From contig CAWFOP010000005.1 of the NCBI GenBank assembly GCA_963817465.1, positions 1-64,000 of the forward strand: 64,000 nt of DNA. The letters run 5' to 3'. This stretch comes from CAMPKL01 sp963817465 (GTDB lineage Bacteria > Acidobacteriota > Terriglobia > Bryobacterales > UBA6623). A program made the position numbers and the translations under genes. Shown here piece after piece: positions 35,842-45,781 of this stretch (positions within the stretch are counted from its first letter, which is position 1; each line of letters begins with the position of its first letter). The notes below the pieces were generated by a model. It saw only the letters and a program-made list of their open reading frames with translations, was not told where the DNA came from and ran no database searches.

Positions 35842-37272
35842 CTAGGCGATGATCTCGTCGATGATGCGGCCGCCGATGTCGGTGAGCCGCTTGTAACGGC
35901 CTTCGTGGAGATAGGTGAGGCGGTCTTGGTCGAGGCCCATCAGGCGCAATAGCGTCGCGTGGACGTCGCGCATGGGGACTTCGGCGCCCGCGGATCGGAC
36001 TGAGAATTCGTCGGTCTCGCCGAACGTGGACCCGGGCTTGACGTCGCCTCCGGCCATCCAGACGACCAGGCCGTATTGATTGTGGTCGCGGCCGGGCGTC
36101 GGAGTGACGAGGTTGTTATCGAAAGGCGTGCGGCCCATCTCGGAGGCCCAGACGACAAGGGTTTCGTCCAGCAGGCCGCGGGCCTTCAGATCGGCGAGGA
36201 GGCCGGCGACGGGCTTGTCGACTTCATGGCAATGCTTGGGCAAGCGGCCTTCGATGTTGCCGTGATCGTCCCAGCGATCTCCGCCCGCGCCATGGAGCAC
36301 GTTGACGTAGCGCACGCCGCGCTCGACCATCCGCCGCGCCAGCAGGCACTGCCGGCCGAAGGGCTCGGAGACGGGATCGTCGAGTCCGTAGAGCTTGCGA
36401 GTGGCGTCGCTTTCGCCGCGCAGGTCGACGAGCTCCGGCGCCTTGGCTTGCATGCGGAAGGCGAGCTCGTAAGAAGCGATGCGCGCTTCGAGCTCGCCGG
36501 TGTTGGTGCGCTGCTCAACGTGACGCTTGTTGAACCAGCGCAGCATGTCGAGCTCGGCCTCTTGTTGGCCGGCGGTCAGGTCGGCGCGACGCTTGAGGTC
36601 GACGATGGGCGTATCGCCGGAACGAAACAGCGTGCCTTGGTAAGAGGCCGGCAAGTAGCCCGCTCCCCACACGCCCGCGCCGCCGATTGTGGCCCCGCGG
36701 TGATCGCCTAGAACGATATAGCCTGGCAAGTCTTGGTTTTCGGTTCCGAGGCCGTAGGTCAGCCAGGCTCCGATCGAAGCGCCGCCGGGCAGTTGGTTGC
36801 CCGTGAGCGTGTGATAGACGGCGGGGCCGTGATTGTTGTTATCGACCTTGACGCCGTGGATAAAGGCGAGGTCATCGACTTGGCCGGCCAGGTTCGGAAG
36901 CAAATCGGACATCCAACGGCCCGATTCGCCGTGCTGGGCGAACTTCCAGTAAGGCGGAATGATGCGGTTGGGCGCGGCGGAGAACGTGGCGAGCTCGCCG
37001 ACGGTTCCCTTGGCCTGCGGCATCTGTTGGCCGGCGTATTTTTCGAGCGCGGGCTTGTACTCGAAGGTGTCCATCTGGCTGACGCCGCCTTCCATGAAGA
37101 GGAAGATGCAGCTCTTGGCCTTGGCGGGCACTTGCTGCGGACGGACGGCCAGCGGGTTGTCGCGCGTCTCTTCGGCGGCCAGCAGGTCGATAAAGGCCAG
37201 CGAGCCGAGCCCAAGGTAAGAGTCGGCGAGCAGGCGCCTGCGCGAAATCGGTCGTCTGGCGGCTTCTAGCAT
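35842..37272 (-). CDS. DUF1501 protein with Tat signal
   Basis: The start at 37272 is preferred: an AAGGGAGA ribosome-binding site precedes it and it does not overlap the upstream gene; the frame is open to 37353. The N-terminus has a twin-arginine signal (ISRRRLLADSYLGLGSLAF). DUF1501 features include FLFMEGGVSQMDTFEYKP, HGVKVDNNNHGPAVYH and WASEMGRTPFDNN with GRDHNQYG, the sulfatase-like fold's metal region. It pairs with the DUF1549/DUF1553 gene 13 bp upstream, a combination common in Planctomycetota and Acidobacteriota. The biochemical role is not established. Confidence 0.9.
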   Translation of the reverse strand: MLEAARRPISRRRLLADSYLGLGSLAFIDLLAAEETRDNPLAVRPQQVPAKAKSCIFLFMEGGVSQMDTFEYKPALEKYAGQQMPQAKGTVGELATFSAAPNRIIPPYWKFAQHGESGRWMSDLLPNLAGQVDDLAFIHGVKVDNNNHGPAVYHTLTGNQLPGGASIGAWLTYGLGTENQDLPGYIVLGDHRGATIGGAGVWGAGYLPASYQGTLFRSGDTPIVDLKRRADLTAGQQEAELDMLRWFNKRHVEQRTNTGELEARIASYELAFRMQAKAPELVDLRGESDATRKLYGLDDPVSEPFGRQCLLARRMVERGVRYVNVLHGAGGDRWDDHGNIEGRLPKHCHEVDKPVAGLLADLKARGLLDETLVVWASEMGRTPFDNNLVTPTPGRDHNQYGLVVWMAGGDVKPGSTFGETDEFSVRSAGAEVPMRDVHATLLRLMGLDQDRLTYLHEGRYKRLTDIGGRIIDEIIA

Positions 37273-37285
37273 CGGCGGTCTCCCT

Positions 37286-39991
37286 TCACTCGACATAAAG
37301 AAATTCGTTGGAGTTGAACAGCACGCGGCACAACGAATCGAGCGATCCTTCAAAGCGTTTGAAGCGTTTCAGCTCGTCTTTGTCGGGAGGGCGATCGAGG
37401 ATGATCTCGAAGGCTTGCTCGATTTGGCGTTTCGGGTCGTCGCCGACCGCGGTTCGAATGTTGTCGGCCAAGCGCGCCGATTCGTCGTGCACGAGATAGC
37501 CGTTCATCATTGACAACGCCTGCAGCGGGGTCGTGGTGGAAGAGCGGCGCTCGCAGGACTCGCTGAAGACGGTCGCGTCGAACGCAGCCATCATGGGCAG
37601 CGGCAGCGAGCGACGCTGGAAGATGTAAATGGAGCGGCGGCGGGCGTCTTCCTCTTTTTCGTTGGGCTCCCACATCAAGCCGCCGGTGCGGCCGTAGCGC
37701 GCCAAGTCGGCGAGGTCGCCGGGCAGCGGCGGAAAGACGCTCGGGCCGCGCATTTCAGGGTTCAGGCCGCCGCTGAGGTAGAGGATGCCGTCACGGATCG
37801 CTTCCGCTTCCAGGCGGCGACGCTCGAATCGCCACAGAAGATGGTTGTCGGGATCTTTGTCGTTGCCGGCGGCGGCCGGGTTCTCGGCGGATTGACGATA
37901 GGCGTTCGACAGCAACATCAGGCGGTGCATCTTTTTGATGCTCCAGCCGTTCTCGACGAAGGTGACGGCGAGCCAATCGAGCAATTCCGGATGCGTGGCG
38001 CCGGAACCGTTTTTGCCGAAGTTGCTCGCCGTTTCAACGATGCCGCGGCCGAAATGGTGTTGCCAGATGCGGTTGACCATGACGCGCGCGGTGAGCGGGT
38101 TGTCGGGGCTCGCGATCCACTGCGCCAGCGTGAACCGCAAGCCGCGCGTGGGGAATTGACGGTAGCGGTCGGTGACCAGCTCAGCGGGCTCTGAGTCTCC
38201 GGTGATCGCGCTGGGGTACCCCGGCTCGACGGCTTCCGCGGGCTGGCGGTAGTCGCCCCGGGTCAGCACGTGCACTTGCGGGAGCGGCGGGCCGCTGGGC
38301 GGCCCTGGGGCATTGCGGACGGTGAGGACGACGGGCTCCCAGCGCCCTAGACGCCGGCGATAGACGTCCAACTGCCCGGAGAGCTCGGCGTAGCGCGCGA
38401 TCTCTTCTTCGGTGAACGGATTATCGGCTGCGTACTTGTCGTTGACGGCCTCGCGAACGTCTTCGACTTGAAGGCTGTCGAAGCGGCCCCCTGGATCTCC
38501 TTTCCCTGCGGCGTAGGCCTGCTTCAGCGCGGTCATCAAATGCGCCTCGTAGGCATCGAGGGCTTGTCGCTCCTCGGGGTCGCCGGTGCGCTCGGCGTCC
38601 GCGAGGAGTTTGGCGTGAAGGCGGCGTTGGGATTCGTCGAAGATTTGGCTGTCGTCGCGGCGCATCTCGAGACGCAGGTCCTTTTCGGTCAACTCTTCGC
38701 CCTGGGCCGCTTGGCGGCGGACGTCGATGAGTTTTTGGCGTAGATGGGCTTCGAGCTCATCGAGCTCACGCTTTTCGGGTCCGTCCTTCAAGCGTTGCTC
38801 GTAGTATTCGATCTCTTCGTTGGCCTTTTTCGCAAACTCAGGGTCGGCGTAGGGCACTTCAGGAAGGGCCACGCCGCCCTGGCGGTCTTCCGCCTGCACG
38901 GCGCGAAAGAAAGCCTGGAGGCGGTAATAGTCCTTGCTGGGGATGGGGTCGTACTTGTGGTCGTGGCAGCGCGCGCAGCCCATCGTGAGCCCGAGAAAAA
39001 TCGAGGAAGTCGCGGTAGTAACCTCGTTGAGCAGATTCTGGCGGACTTCGGCGGCGACGAGATTGGAGCGGTCCCAGGGCGCCAGACGGAGAAAGCCTGT
39101 CGGGATGTAGCCCTGGGGATCGGGGATGTAGTTGTTGCGGGTCTTGCTGTGTTCGTCGGCGCCGGCGATTTGCTGCACGACGAATTGGTCGTAGGGCATG
39201 TCGTCGTTCAGCGCCTGGATGACCCAATCGCGATAGCGCCAGGCATTGCCGATAGCCCCGTCGCCCTCGAGGCCGCTGGTCTCGCCGTAGCGCACCAGGT
39301 CGAGCCAATGGCGGCCCCAGCGTTCGCCGTAGCGCTTGTCGTCGAGCAGACGATCGACGAGCCGCTCATAAGCGTCGGGCGCATCGTCGGAGAGGAACCG
39401 TTCGAGCTCTTCCGGGCTGGGCGGCAAGCCGATGAGGTCGAAGTAGACGCGACGGGCCAGCGTGCGGCGGGACGCCGGCGGCGCGGGCTGCAAGCCGGCC
39501 TGCTCGATCTTGGCGAGAACAAAAGCGTCGATCGGGTTCAGCGCCCAGCCGCCGCCGTTGACCTCGGGAAGGTCAGGCCTGACGGGCGGAGTGAACGGCC
39601 AGCCCTTGTCTTGCCTCGTGAGCTTGATCACCGCCGGGTCGAGAGTTTCGATCCAGCTTGATAGCAACTCGACGTCGGCCGCGGGCAACTCGCCGCCGAG
39701 CGGCATTTTAGGCGTTAGCTCACCTTTAACTACGAGAATGAGCGGGCTCTTTTCAGGATGGCCTGGGAATACCGCCTGGCCGAGACGCGCCCCGCCGCGG
39801 ACGAGGGCGTCCAAGCTCGCGACCGATAAGCCGCTCGCTGGAGTCGCTTCGCCGTGACACTTGGCGCAGGATCCCTCGAGGACCAGCCGGACATTTTCCG
39901 GGAAATTCGGAGTCGCGGCGGCGGACGCAACCGCGGCGGGTAAGATTAGGGCTGCCAAGAGCCGGCAGGGCGACCGGAACCGGAAATTCAC
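37286..39991 (-). CDS. DUF1549/DUF1553 protein with N-terminal cytochrome domain
   Basis: The 901-residue protein has a signal peptide and a planctomycete-type cytochrome c domain with CAKCH near residue 41. The DUF1549 part follows (RRVYFDLIGLPPSPEELERF, then YGERWGRHWLDLVRYGET) and the DUF1553 part (MVNRIWQHHFGRGIVETASNF). A second CxxCH appears in GCARCHDHKYDPIPSKDYY near residue 335, typical of the family. A central charged helical stretch covers about residues 385-500. It probably sits in the periplasm with the DUF1501 product; proposed roles in polysaccharide breakdown are unproven. Confidence 0.92.
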   Translation of the reverse strand: MNFRFRSPCRLLAALILPAAVASAAATPNFPENVRLVLEGSCAKCHGEATPASGLSVASLDALVRGGARLGQAVFPGHPEKSPLILVVKGELTPKMPLGGELPAADVELLSSWIETLDPAVIKLTRQDKGWPFTPPVRPDLPEVNGGGWALNPIDAFVLAKIEQAGLQPAPPASRRTLARRVYFDLIGLPPSPEELERFLSDDAPDAYERLVDRLLDDKRYGERWGRHWLDLVRYGETSGLEGDGAIGNAWRYRDWVIQALNDDMPYDQFVVQQIAGADEHSKTRNNYIPDPQGYIPTGFLRLAPWDRSNLVAAEVRQNLLNEVTTATSSIFLGLTMGCARCHDHKYDPIPSKDYYRLQAFFRAVQAEDRQGGVALPEVPYADPEFAKKANEEIEYYEQRLKDGPEKRELDELEAHLRQKLIDVRRQAAQGEELTEKDLRLEMRRDDSQIFDESQRRLHAKLLADAERTGDPEERQALDAYEAHLMTALKQAYAAGKGDPGGRFDSLQVEDVREAVNDKYAADNPFTEEEIARYAELSGQLDVYRRRLGRWEPVVLTVRNAPGPPSGPPLPQVHVLTRGDYRQPAEAVEPGYPSAITGDSEPAELVTDRYRQFPTRGLRFTLAQWIASPDNPLTARVMVNRIWQHHFGRGIVETASNFGKNGSGATHPELLDWLAVTFVENGWSIKKMHRLMLLSNAYRQSAENPAAAGNDKDPDNHLLWRFERRRLEAEAIRDGILYLSGGLNPEMRGPSVFPPLPGDLADLARYGRTGGLMWEPNEKEEDARRRSIYIFQRRSLPLPMMAAFDATVFSESCERRSSTTTPLQALSMMNGYLVHDESARLADNIRTAVGDDPKRQIEQAFEIILDRPPDKDELKRFKRFEGSLDSLCRVLFNSNEFLYVE

Positions 39992-40160
39992 GCGCTTTGA
40001 TGCTACCCCGAACCCGCGCGCCTTGCAATCAAGTGGACTCGCGGGCGCCGATGGTTGTAGGCTCGCGTGTGAAGGGTCGCCCTCCGTGTCTGAGTCCGGC
40101 CAAGGCTTTCCTTAACATGAAAGCTTGAGCACCGAACAGCCGATTTGGATAAGAGAAACG

Positions 40161-41585
40161 ATGTTAGACCCAGAGCAGCGGCCCCAACTCAACACTCACC
40201 AGAAGGCGCTACGCATCAACCTCGACCAGATGCGCTACGGCGCCTTCGCCGAGATCGGAGCCGGTCAAGAGGTCGCGCGCTGGTTCTTCAAGGTCGGCGC
40301 GGCGGCGGGGACGATCTCGAAAACCATATCGGCGTACGACATGAAGGTGTCCGACGCGATTTACGGGCGCTGCGACCGCTACGTTTCCCGCCAGAGGCTG
40401 CAGAGCATGCTCGATTACGAGCACAGTCTCAACCTCGAGCGGTTGCGGACGCAGCGCGGGGACAACACGGCTTTCTTCGCCTTCGCCGACACTGTCGCGG
40501 CGCGCAACTACAAGGGAACCAACGAGTGTCACGGCTGGATGGGGGTCAAGTTTCAGGCCCATCCGCGCGACGAAGACAGCCAGATCACCATCCACGTGCG
40601 GATGCTGGACCACGAGAACGGGCTGCAGCAGGAAGCGCTCGGCATCGTGGGCGTGAATCTGCTGTACGCGGCGTTCTTTCTGCACCACAAGCCCGAATCG
40701 ATCATCGAGTCGCTGCTCGACAACCTGACGACCGAGCGCATCGAAATCGACATGATCGAGTTTTCCGGCATCGAATTCCGGCATGTGGACAACCGCGTGA
40801 TGAGCCTGCGGCTGGTGCAGCTCGATTTGACCGGAGCGGCGATGTTCGGGCCGAGCGGCGAGGTGCTGCAACCGACCGAGGTGCTGCACAAGAAGCCGAT
40901 CTTGGTCGAGCGCGGCAGCTTCAGGCCCGTGACCAAAGTCAACATCGACATGGTCGACTCAGCGAACAAGCAATTCATCCAGGACCCGGACGTGGCGGGG
41001 CAAGAGATCGTCGAGCTGATGGAAATCACGATGCGCAACTTGCTTGCGACCGGCGAGATCGACCTGCGCGACTTCTTGGCGCGGGCGGACGTGCTGGCCG
41101 CGGCCGGCAAGACCGTGCTGATTTCCGACTACTTCGAGTACTACCGGCTGGCGACCTACCTGGCGAGCCACACGAACAAGCCGATCGCCGTGACGCTTGG
41201 CGTCTCGAGCCTGCTGGAGCTGTTCGACGAGCAGTACTACGCGGGGCTCGAAGGCGGCATCCTCGAGGCGTTCGGCAAGCTGTTTACGAAGGACTTCCGC
41301 ATCTACGTCTATCCCCTGCTCGACCAGAAGACCGGCGAGATTCACACGGTCGAGGACGCGGCGATACCGGCCTCGCTCAGGGACCTTTACGCGCACTTGG
41401 TGAAGCGCGGCATGATCCGGCAGCTCGAGCACTACGACCGCGACGTGCTGCACATCTTCTCGCGCGACGTGCTGCGGCGCATCGGCGCCGGGGATGAGAG
41501 CTGGGAAGAGATGGTGCCGCCGACGATCGCCGAGACGATCAAGCGCCGGCAGTTCTTCGGCTACAACGAAAGCGCTGTGGCTTGA
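40161..41585 (+). CDS. conserved protein of unknown function, ~475 residues
   Basis: I chose the ATG at 40161; the frame extends to a TTG at 40125 without better support. The strongest block is MRYGAFAEIGAGQEVARWFF near the N-terminus, and further conserved-looking blocks are KKPILVERGSFRPVT and EEMVPPTIAETIKRR near the end. From memory, homologues in several phyla carry labels such as TonB-dependent receptor or nucleotide adenylyltransferase. Nothing here supports either: there is no signal, no barrel and no H-x-G-H nucleotide motif. It looks like a soluble cytoplasmic protein. The neighbours give no clue. Confidence 0.8.
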   Translation: MLDPEQRPQLNTHQKALRINLDQMRYGAFAEIGAGQEVARWFFKVGAAAGTISKTISAYDMKVSDAIYGRCDRYVSRQRLQSMLDYEHSLNLERLRTQRGDNTAFFAFADTVAARNYKGTNECHGWMGVKFQAHPRDEDSQITIHVRMLDHENGLQQEALGIVGVNLLYAAFFLHHKPESIIESLLDNLTTERIEIDMIEFSGIEFRHVDNRVMSLRLVQLDLTGAAMFGPSGEVLQPTEVLHKKPILVERGSFRPVTKVNIDMVDSANKQFIQDPDVAGQEIVELMEITMRNLLATGEIDLRDFLARADVLAAAGKTVLISDYFEYYRLATYLASHTNKPIAVTLGVSSLLELFDEQYYAGLEGGILEAFGKLFTKDFRIYVYPLLDQKTGEIHTVEDAAIPASLRDLYAHLVKRGMIRQLEHYDRDVLHIFSRDVLRRIGAGDESWEEMVPPTIAETIKRRQFFGYNESAVA

Positions 41586-41588
41586 GCG

Positions 41589-42728
41589 CTAGAACGGCTG
41601 CCTCATGCTGCTGATGATTTGATTGAGGACCCGCTCGGCCGGGTAGTGCTTGATCAGGTGATCGCGGCCCCAGCCTAACGCCTTCGATTCGACGAACATG
41701 TAGCGCGCGGCGGAGCGGGAGTCGTCCTGGTTGCCGCGGATTAGCTTTTGACAGCGCTTGACGTATAAGTCGAGCGCGCCCGGCACTCCGGCGGCGGCGG
41801 CCTTGGAGAGCTCATCGGCCAGTGCGGCGGCGGATCGTAGGGCGTTGGATGCGCCCACGCCGGCCGTCGGCAGAAACGCCGTGTTGGCGTCGCCGCACAG
41901 GACGATGCGGCCGTTGAACCAATCGTGCGCGCGAATGTCAGTCATCGGCCACGCGAAGAGCTTGTCGGCTTGCTCGAACGCCGTCCGGACCGACTCGTCA
42001 CGCTTGCACAGGTCGCGTAAGGCGTCGGCGAGTTGCGCGCGCACTTGCGCCGTCGACGTGTTCTTGTCGGCGACGTCGCTGGGCAGCCCGCCGACGAACA
42101 TGCAGCGTTCGGGGACGGGATAGGCGCCGAAAAAGAAGCCGCGGCCCCAGTACTCGCGCACGAGATCGTCGGGATAGAGGCCGCCGGGTCCCCACCACGT
42201 CCACACGGTCCAGCCGGCATCGAAGACCTCGGGTTCGGGGAAAGCTTGCGCGCGGACTTGGGAGTGAATGCCGTCGCAGCCCACGACCAGGTCGAAGGCC
42301 TCTTCCCCGCCCTCGCTGAAGCGGACGCGGACCTCGTCGCCAACCTGATCGAGCGCTTCGTAGGTGACGCCCATGCGCAAGTCGACGCCCTCGCAAGTCC
42401 GGCGCAGGATGTCGATGAGGTCGCTGCGCGGCAGCGTGATCATGGGGCCGATGTTGTCGGTGAGCTGCGACATGTCGACCTGCTGGAGGATTTCGCCCGC
42501 ACCGTCGGCGATCTCGTAGCGACGCGCCTCGACGCCGCGCGAGATGAATTCGTCGTACGCGCCGAGGCCGTGCAGTACGCAGCTTCCTAGCGGATAGAGG
42601 CCGATGCCATAGCCGATGTCGGCGTAGCGGGCGGCTTTTTCGATGACGACGGGACGGCGGCCTTGGCGTTGGAGCTTGGCCGCCAGAGTGAGCCCCGCGA
42701 CGCCGCCGCCGATGATGAGTACACGCAT
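41589..42728 (-). CDS. FAD-dependent aromatic monooxygenase-like protein
   Basis: The 379-residue protein belongs to the salicylate hydroxylase / class A flavoprotein monooxygenase group. It has the FAD motif VLIIGGGVAGLTLAAKL at the start, the D-G motif LVVGCDGIHSQVR near residue 150, and the G-D motif VLCGDANTAFLPTAGVGASNA near residue 275. It would hydroxylate a small organic molecule using NAD(P)H and oxygen. Its stop lies 3 bp from the stop of the convergent unknown gene. The substrate is not evident. Confidence 0.87.
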   Translation of the reverse strand: MRVLIIGGGVAGLTLAAKLQRQGRRPVVIEKAARYADIGYGIGLYPLGSCVLHGLGAYDEFISRGVEARRYEIADGAGEILQQVDMSQLTDNIGPMITLPRSDLIDILRRTCEGVDLRMGVTYEALDQVGDEVRVRFSEGGEEAFDLVVGCDGIHSQVRAQAFPEPEVFDAGWTVWTWWGPGGLYPDDLVREYWGRGFFFGAYPVPERCMFVGGLPSDVADKNTSTAQVRAQLADALRDLCKRDESVRTAFEQADKLFAWPMTDIRAHDWFNGRIVLCGDANTAFLPTAGVGASNALRSAAALADELSKAAAAGVPGALDLYVKRCQKLIRGNQDDSRSAARYMFVESKALGWGRDHLIKHYPAERVLNQIISSMRQPF

Positions 42729-42917
42729 TTTCAGTTGAGGTGAAACCCGGCGGCGCGCCGGCGTTTCAGAGGGGCGAATCAGCCGACTCGGACAGCGGCG
42801 TCACGATGCTGTAACGCTCTTCGGGGTCGAATCATCCACAGGCAGTATCGAACGCCGCGGGAAACGTCCGTCCGACGGCGATGTTTAATGTTTTCAATCG
42901 ACTAGGAGCAGCAGATC

Positions 42918-45707
42918 GTGTCCTTCCTTTCATATTCGACGCTCTCGCTCAGGCGAGGCCTTTCCTGTTTCGCGCTTATTTTACTTGCCGGTGTCGCCGT
43001 CGCGGCGGCTCCCTCGGTTCGCAGCAATCCCATCGGCTTTGAACCCAATCGCGGGCAGATGAACGAAGCCGCGGCCTACCGCGCTCGCGGGCTCGCGTAC
43101 TCGGCCTTCCTGACGAGCGAAGGTCCCGTTCTTGCGTTTCACTCTCGCTCGAGCGATGAAGCCTTTGCGTATCGCGTCCGTTTCGCGGCCAGCCCGGGCT
43201 CCGCGCGCTTCACGGGTATCGAGACGCAGCCGGGAACGCATTATTATTTGCGGCCGGGCGAAGCCGGGTTGGCGACGAACGTCTACCGGCGAGTGCGGCA
43301 GAACGGCGTCTATCCGGGCGTCGATGTCGTGTACCACGCCACGGGAAAGACGCTGGAGTACGACTTCACGGTCGCGCCTGGGGCTGATCCCGCCCGTATT
43401 GCGCTCCGCATCGAAGGTCCGGACGCGATCCGCATCGACGACCAGGGCCGACTCGTGCTCGACACGCCGAAAGGGAGCTTTTACCAGTTGGCGCCGGTGG
43501 CGTATCAGCAGACGCCGGAGGGACGCCGCGACGTCGTGGCCGCCTATGCGCTGTCAGAGGACGGGACCGTGACGTTCGCGCTGGGCGAATACGACCGCCG
43601 GCAAGCGCTCGTGATTGACCCTGTGCTCGACTATTCGACGTATCTGGGCGCCGGCGACGGCGACTTCGGCAACGCCGCGGCGGCCGCTGACGACGGGTCC
43701 GTGTACGTCACCGGCCGGACGGATTCGTCGGACTTCCCGGTCAGCTCGGGCGTGTTTCAGAATCAATTCGGCGGCGACCAATCGGACGCCTTCGTGACGA
43801 AATTCAATGCGGACGGGTCGCTGGCGTTCTCGACTTTTTACGGCGGCGAGAAGACCGACTTCGCGAACGATATCGCGCTCGGCTCGGACGGCTCGATTTA
43901 CATCGCCGGTCAGACCGCGTCCGCGTCGCTGCCCGTACAAGGCTACGACGAAGGCTTCTCGGGCGAGATCGACTGCTTCGTAGCGAAGTTTTCGAGCGAC
44001 GGCAAGCAACTCGAATATGGCACGTACCTGGGCGACGGCGACGAAGACGTCTGCAACGCGATCGCGGTCAATGACGCGGGCGAGGTCTATGTGGTCGGCT
44101 ACACGGCGTCCCTCGACTTCCCCACCACGGACGGCGCGGTGCAGAGCGTCAACATGGGCGGCCGCGATGCGTTCGTCGCGAAATTGAGCGCCGACGGGGC
44201 CAGCTTGCTGTACTCGAGCTTCTTGGGCGGCAGCGGCGACGATACGGCCTACGACATCGCCGTGGGTGCGAACGGCGTGCATTACATCGTCGGCGACACC
44301 GCCTCGAGCGACTTCCCGATCGCGGACGATGCGCAGAGCAATCTCAACCGCGGCCGCGACGCCTTCCTCGCGGTCGTGTCGGCGGACGGCGCCGACATGA
44401 TGTATTCGAGCTACCTCGGCGGATCGGAAGACGACTTCGCCACCGCCGTCGCCGTTGGAGAAGACGGGACGATCGCGGTCGCGGGCGAAACGATTTCGAG
44501 CGACTTCCCGATCGCGGGAGGCACGCAGGGCATCCTGGGCAGCGCGGGAGACGAGGATGCATTTCTCGCGCTGCTGACGGACATGGGCCGCACGACGATG
44601 TTCTCGACCTTCCTGGGGGGCGGCGACCGCGATTTCGCAACCGATGTGGCGATCGACTCGAACGGGCGCATCTACGTCGTGGGCGCCACCGACTCGGATA
44701 ACTTCCCCGTCACCTCGAACGCGTTGCTGCCGGACGCGCGAGGGAATCGCGACGCATTCGTCGCCGAGTATGAACGCTCCGGAGGGGGCATTCTGTTGTC
44801 AACGTATTTCGGCGGAGAGGAGAATGACGAAGCGTCCGGCTTGTCTGTGAGCGACAACGGCGACGTCTACGTCACAGGGTTCACGAGATCGAACAACTTT
44901 CCGCTGCAGAACGCTTTCCAGACCGGGTTTAACGACTTCGACATCGGCGGCTTGGAGATCCCTTCAGAAGCCTTTGTGATGAAGGTTTCGGCATTACCGA
45001 ACGAGGCCCCGTTGGCGACGGTTTCCGCGGCGACCTTCGCCGTCGGTCCGGTGGCGGGCGGCTCGATCGTCTCGGCGTTCGGCCGGAACCTGGCCGATTC
45101 GACCGAAAGCGCGACCAGCCTGCCCCTGCCGACCGAGCTCGCCAACGTGCAGGTACGGGTGACGCCGCTGAGCGGAAGCCCGTCGATGGCGGAGCTTTTC
45201 TTCGTCTCGCCGGAGCAGATCAACTTCGTCATGTCGGCGATTTCAGCAAATGGGGCGATCAAGATCGAGGTATTGAAGAGCGGCTCGGTCGTCGCCACGG
45301 GCTCTGTATTAGCCCTGGGAACCCAGCCGGGCATCTTCACCGCCGACTTCTCGGGCTCGGGCGTCGCAGCAGCCTACGTCGTCCAAGATGTGAACGGCGA
45401 ACAAATGCGTTCACTTACCTACACCGAAACGGCGCCCGGAATGGTGGAAGGCAATCCGATCGACCTTTCCGCCGGTGACACCGTGGTCGAGCTTTACGCT
45501 ACGGGTCTCAGCGGCGCGCAGAACGTCACCGCAACTGTGGCGGGCCAAGAGGTTGAGGTGCTGTTCACAGGGCCGAACGCGGACTTCGTCGGCTTGGATC
45601 AGATGAACATCCGCATTCCGCAGGCATTGGCCGGGATGGGGGAGGTTCCGATCGTGATCACGGCTGACGGGAAGATGTCGAACACCGTTACCGTCACGAT
45701 TCAGTAA
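42918..45707 (+). CDS. secreted SBBP-repeat beta-propeller protein with TIGR03437-type C-terminus
   Basis: The start is GTG 42918, ten bases after AGGAG. The 929-residue protein has a signal peptide, then an N-terminal region beginning IGFEPNRGQMNEAAAYRARG (DUF7948-like). Seven SBBP repeats follow at about residues 239-690, enough for one closed seven-bladed propeller. The C-terminal ~230 residues contain SIVSAFGRNLADSTESA, FVSPEQINFVMS and VELYATGLSG, the domain found almost only in Solibacteres-type Acidobacteriota. It should be extracellular or surface-bound; its function is unknown. A strong terminator follows. Confidence 0.9.
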   Translation: MSFLSYSTLSLRRGLSCFALILLAGVAVAAAPSVRSNPIGFEPNRGQMNEAAAYRARGLAYSAFLTSEGPVLAFHSRSSDEAFAYRVRFAASPGSARFTGIETQPGTHYYLRPGEAGLATNVYRRVRQNGVYPGVDVVYHATGKTLEYDFTVAPGADPARIALRIEGPDAIRIDDQGRLVLDTPKGSFYQLAPVAYQQTPEGRRDVVAAYALSEDGTVTFALGEYDRRQALVIDPVLDYSTYLGAGDGDFGNAAAAADDGSVYVTGRTDSSDFPVSSGVFQNQFGGDQSDAFVTKFNADGSLAFSTFYGGEKTDFANDIALGSDGSIYIAGQTASASLPVQGYDEGFSGEIDCFVAKFSSDGKQLEYGTYLGDGDEDVCNAIAVNDAGEVYVVGYTASLDFPTTDGAVQSVNMGGRDAFVAKLSADGASLLYSSFLGGSGDDTAYDIAVGANGVHYIVGDTASSDFPIADDAQSNLNRGRDAFLAVVSADGADMMYSSYLGGSEDDFATAVAVGEDGTIAVAGETISSDFPIAGGTQGILGSAGDEDAFLALLTDMGRTTMFSTFLGGGDRDFATDVAIDSNGRIYVVGATDSDNFPVTSNALLPDARGNRDAFVAEYERSGGGILLSTYFGGEENDEASGLSVSDNGDVYVTGFTRSNNFPLQNAFQTGFNDFDIGGLEIPSEAFVMKVSALPNEAPLATVSAATFAVGPVAGGSIVSAFGRNLADSTESATSLPLPTELANVQVRVTPLSGSPSMAELFFVSPEQINFVMSAISANGAIKIEVLKSGSVVATGSVLALGTQPGIFTADFSGSGVAAAYVVQDVNGEQMRSLTYTETAPGMVEGNPIDLSAGDTVVELYATGLSGAQNVTATVAGQEVEVLFTGPNADFVGLDQMNIRIPQALAGMGEVPIVITADGKMSNTVTVTIQ
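43632..44990 (+). repeat. seven protein-level SBBP repeats
   Basis: Seven blades begin with YSTYLGAG, FSTFYGGE, YGTYLGDG, YSSFLGGS, YSSYLGGS, FSTFLGGG and LSTYFGGE. Each is about 55-65 residues and carries a central G-x-x-Y-x-x-G-x-T and S-x-D/N-F-P. The repeats have diverged at the DNA level, so they are not an assembly artefact. Confidence 0.85.
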
Positions 45708-45746
45708 TCGTCACTTGCACTAGTCTGTCCCAAAATCACGCACTTG

Positions 45747-45779
45747 GCCCCGCGGAGTCTTCTTCGCGGGGCTTTTTTT
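45747..45779 (+). terminator. intrinsic terminator after the SBBP gene
   Basis: An 8-bp perfect stem GCCCCGCG/CGCGGGGC with a 10-base loop is followed directly by seven T residues. It lies 40 bp past the stop codon of the SBBP gene and just before the convergent enolase-superfamily gene end. Confidence 0.92.
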
Positions 45780-45781
45780 CG

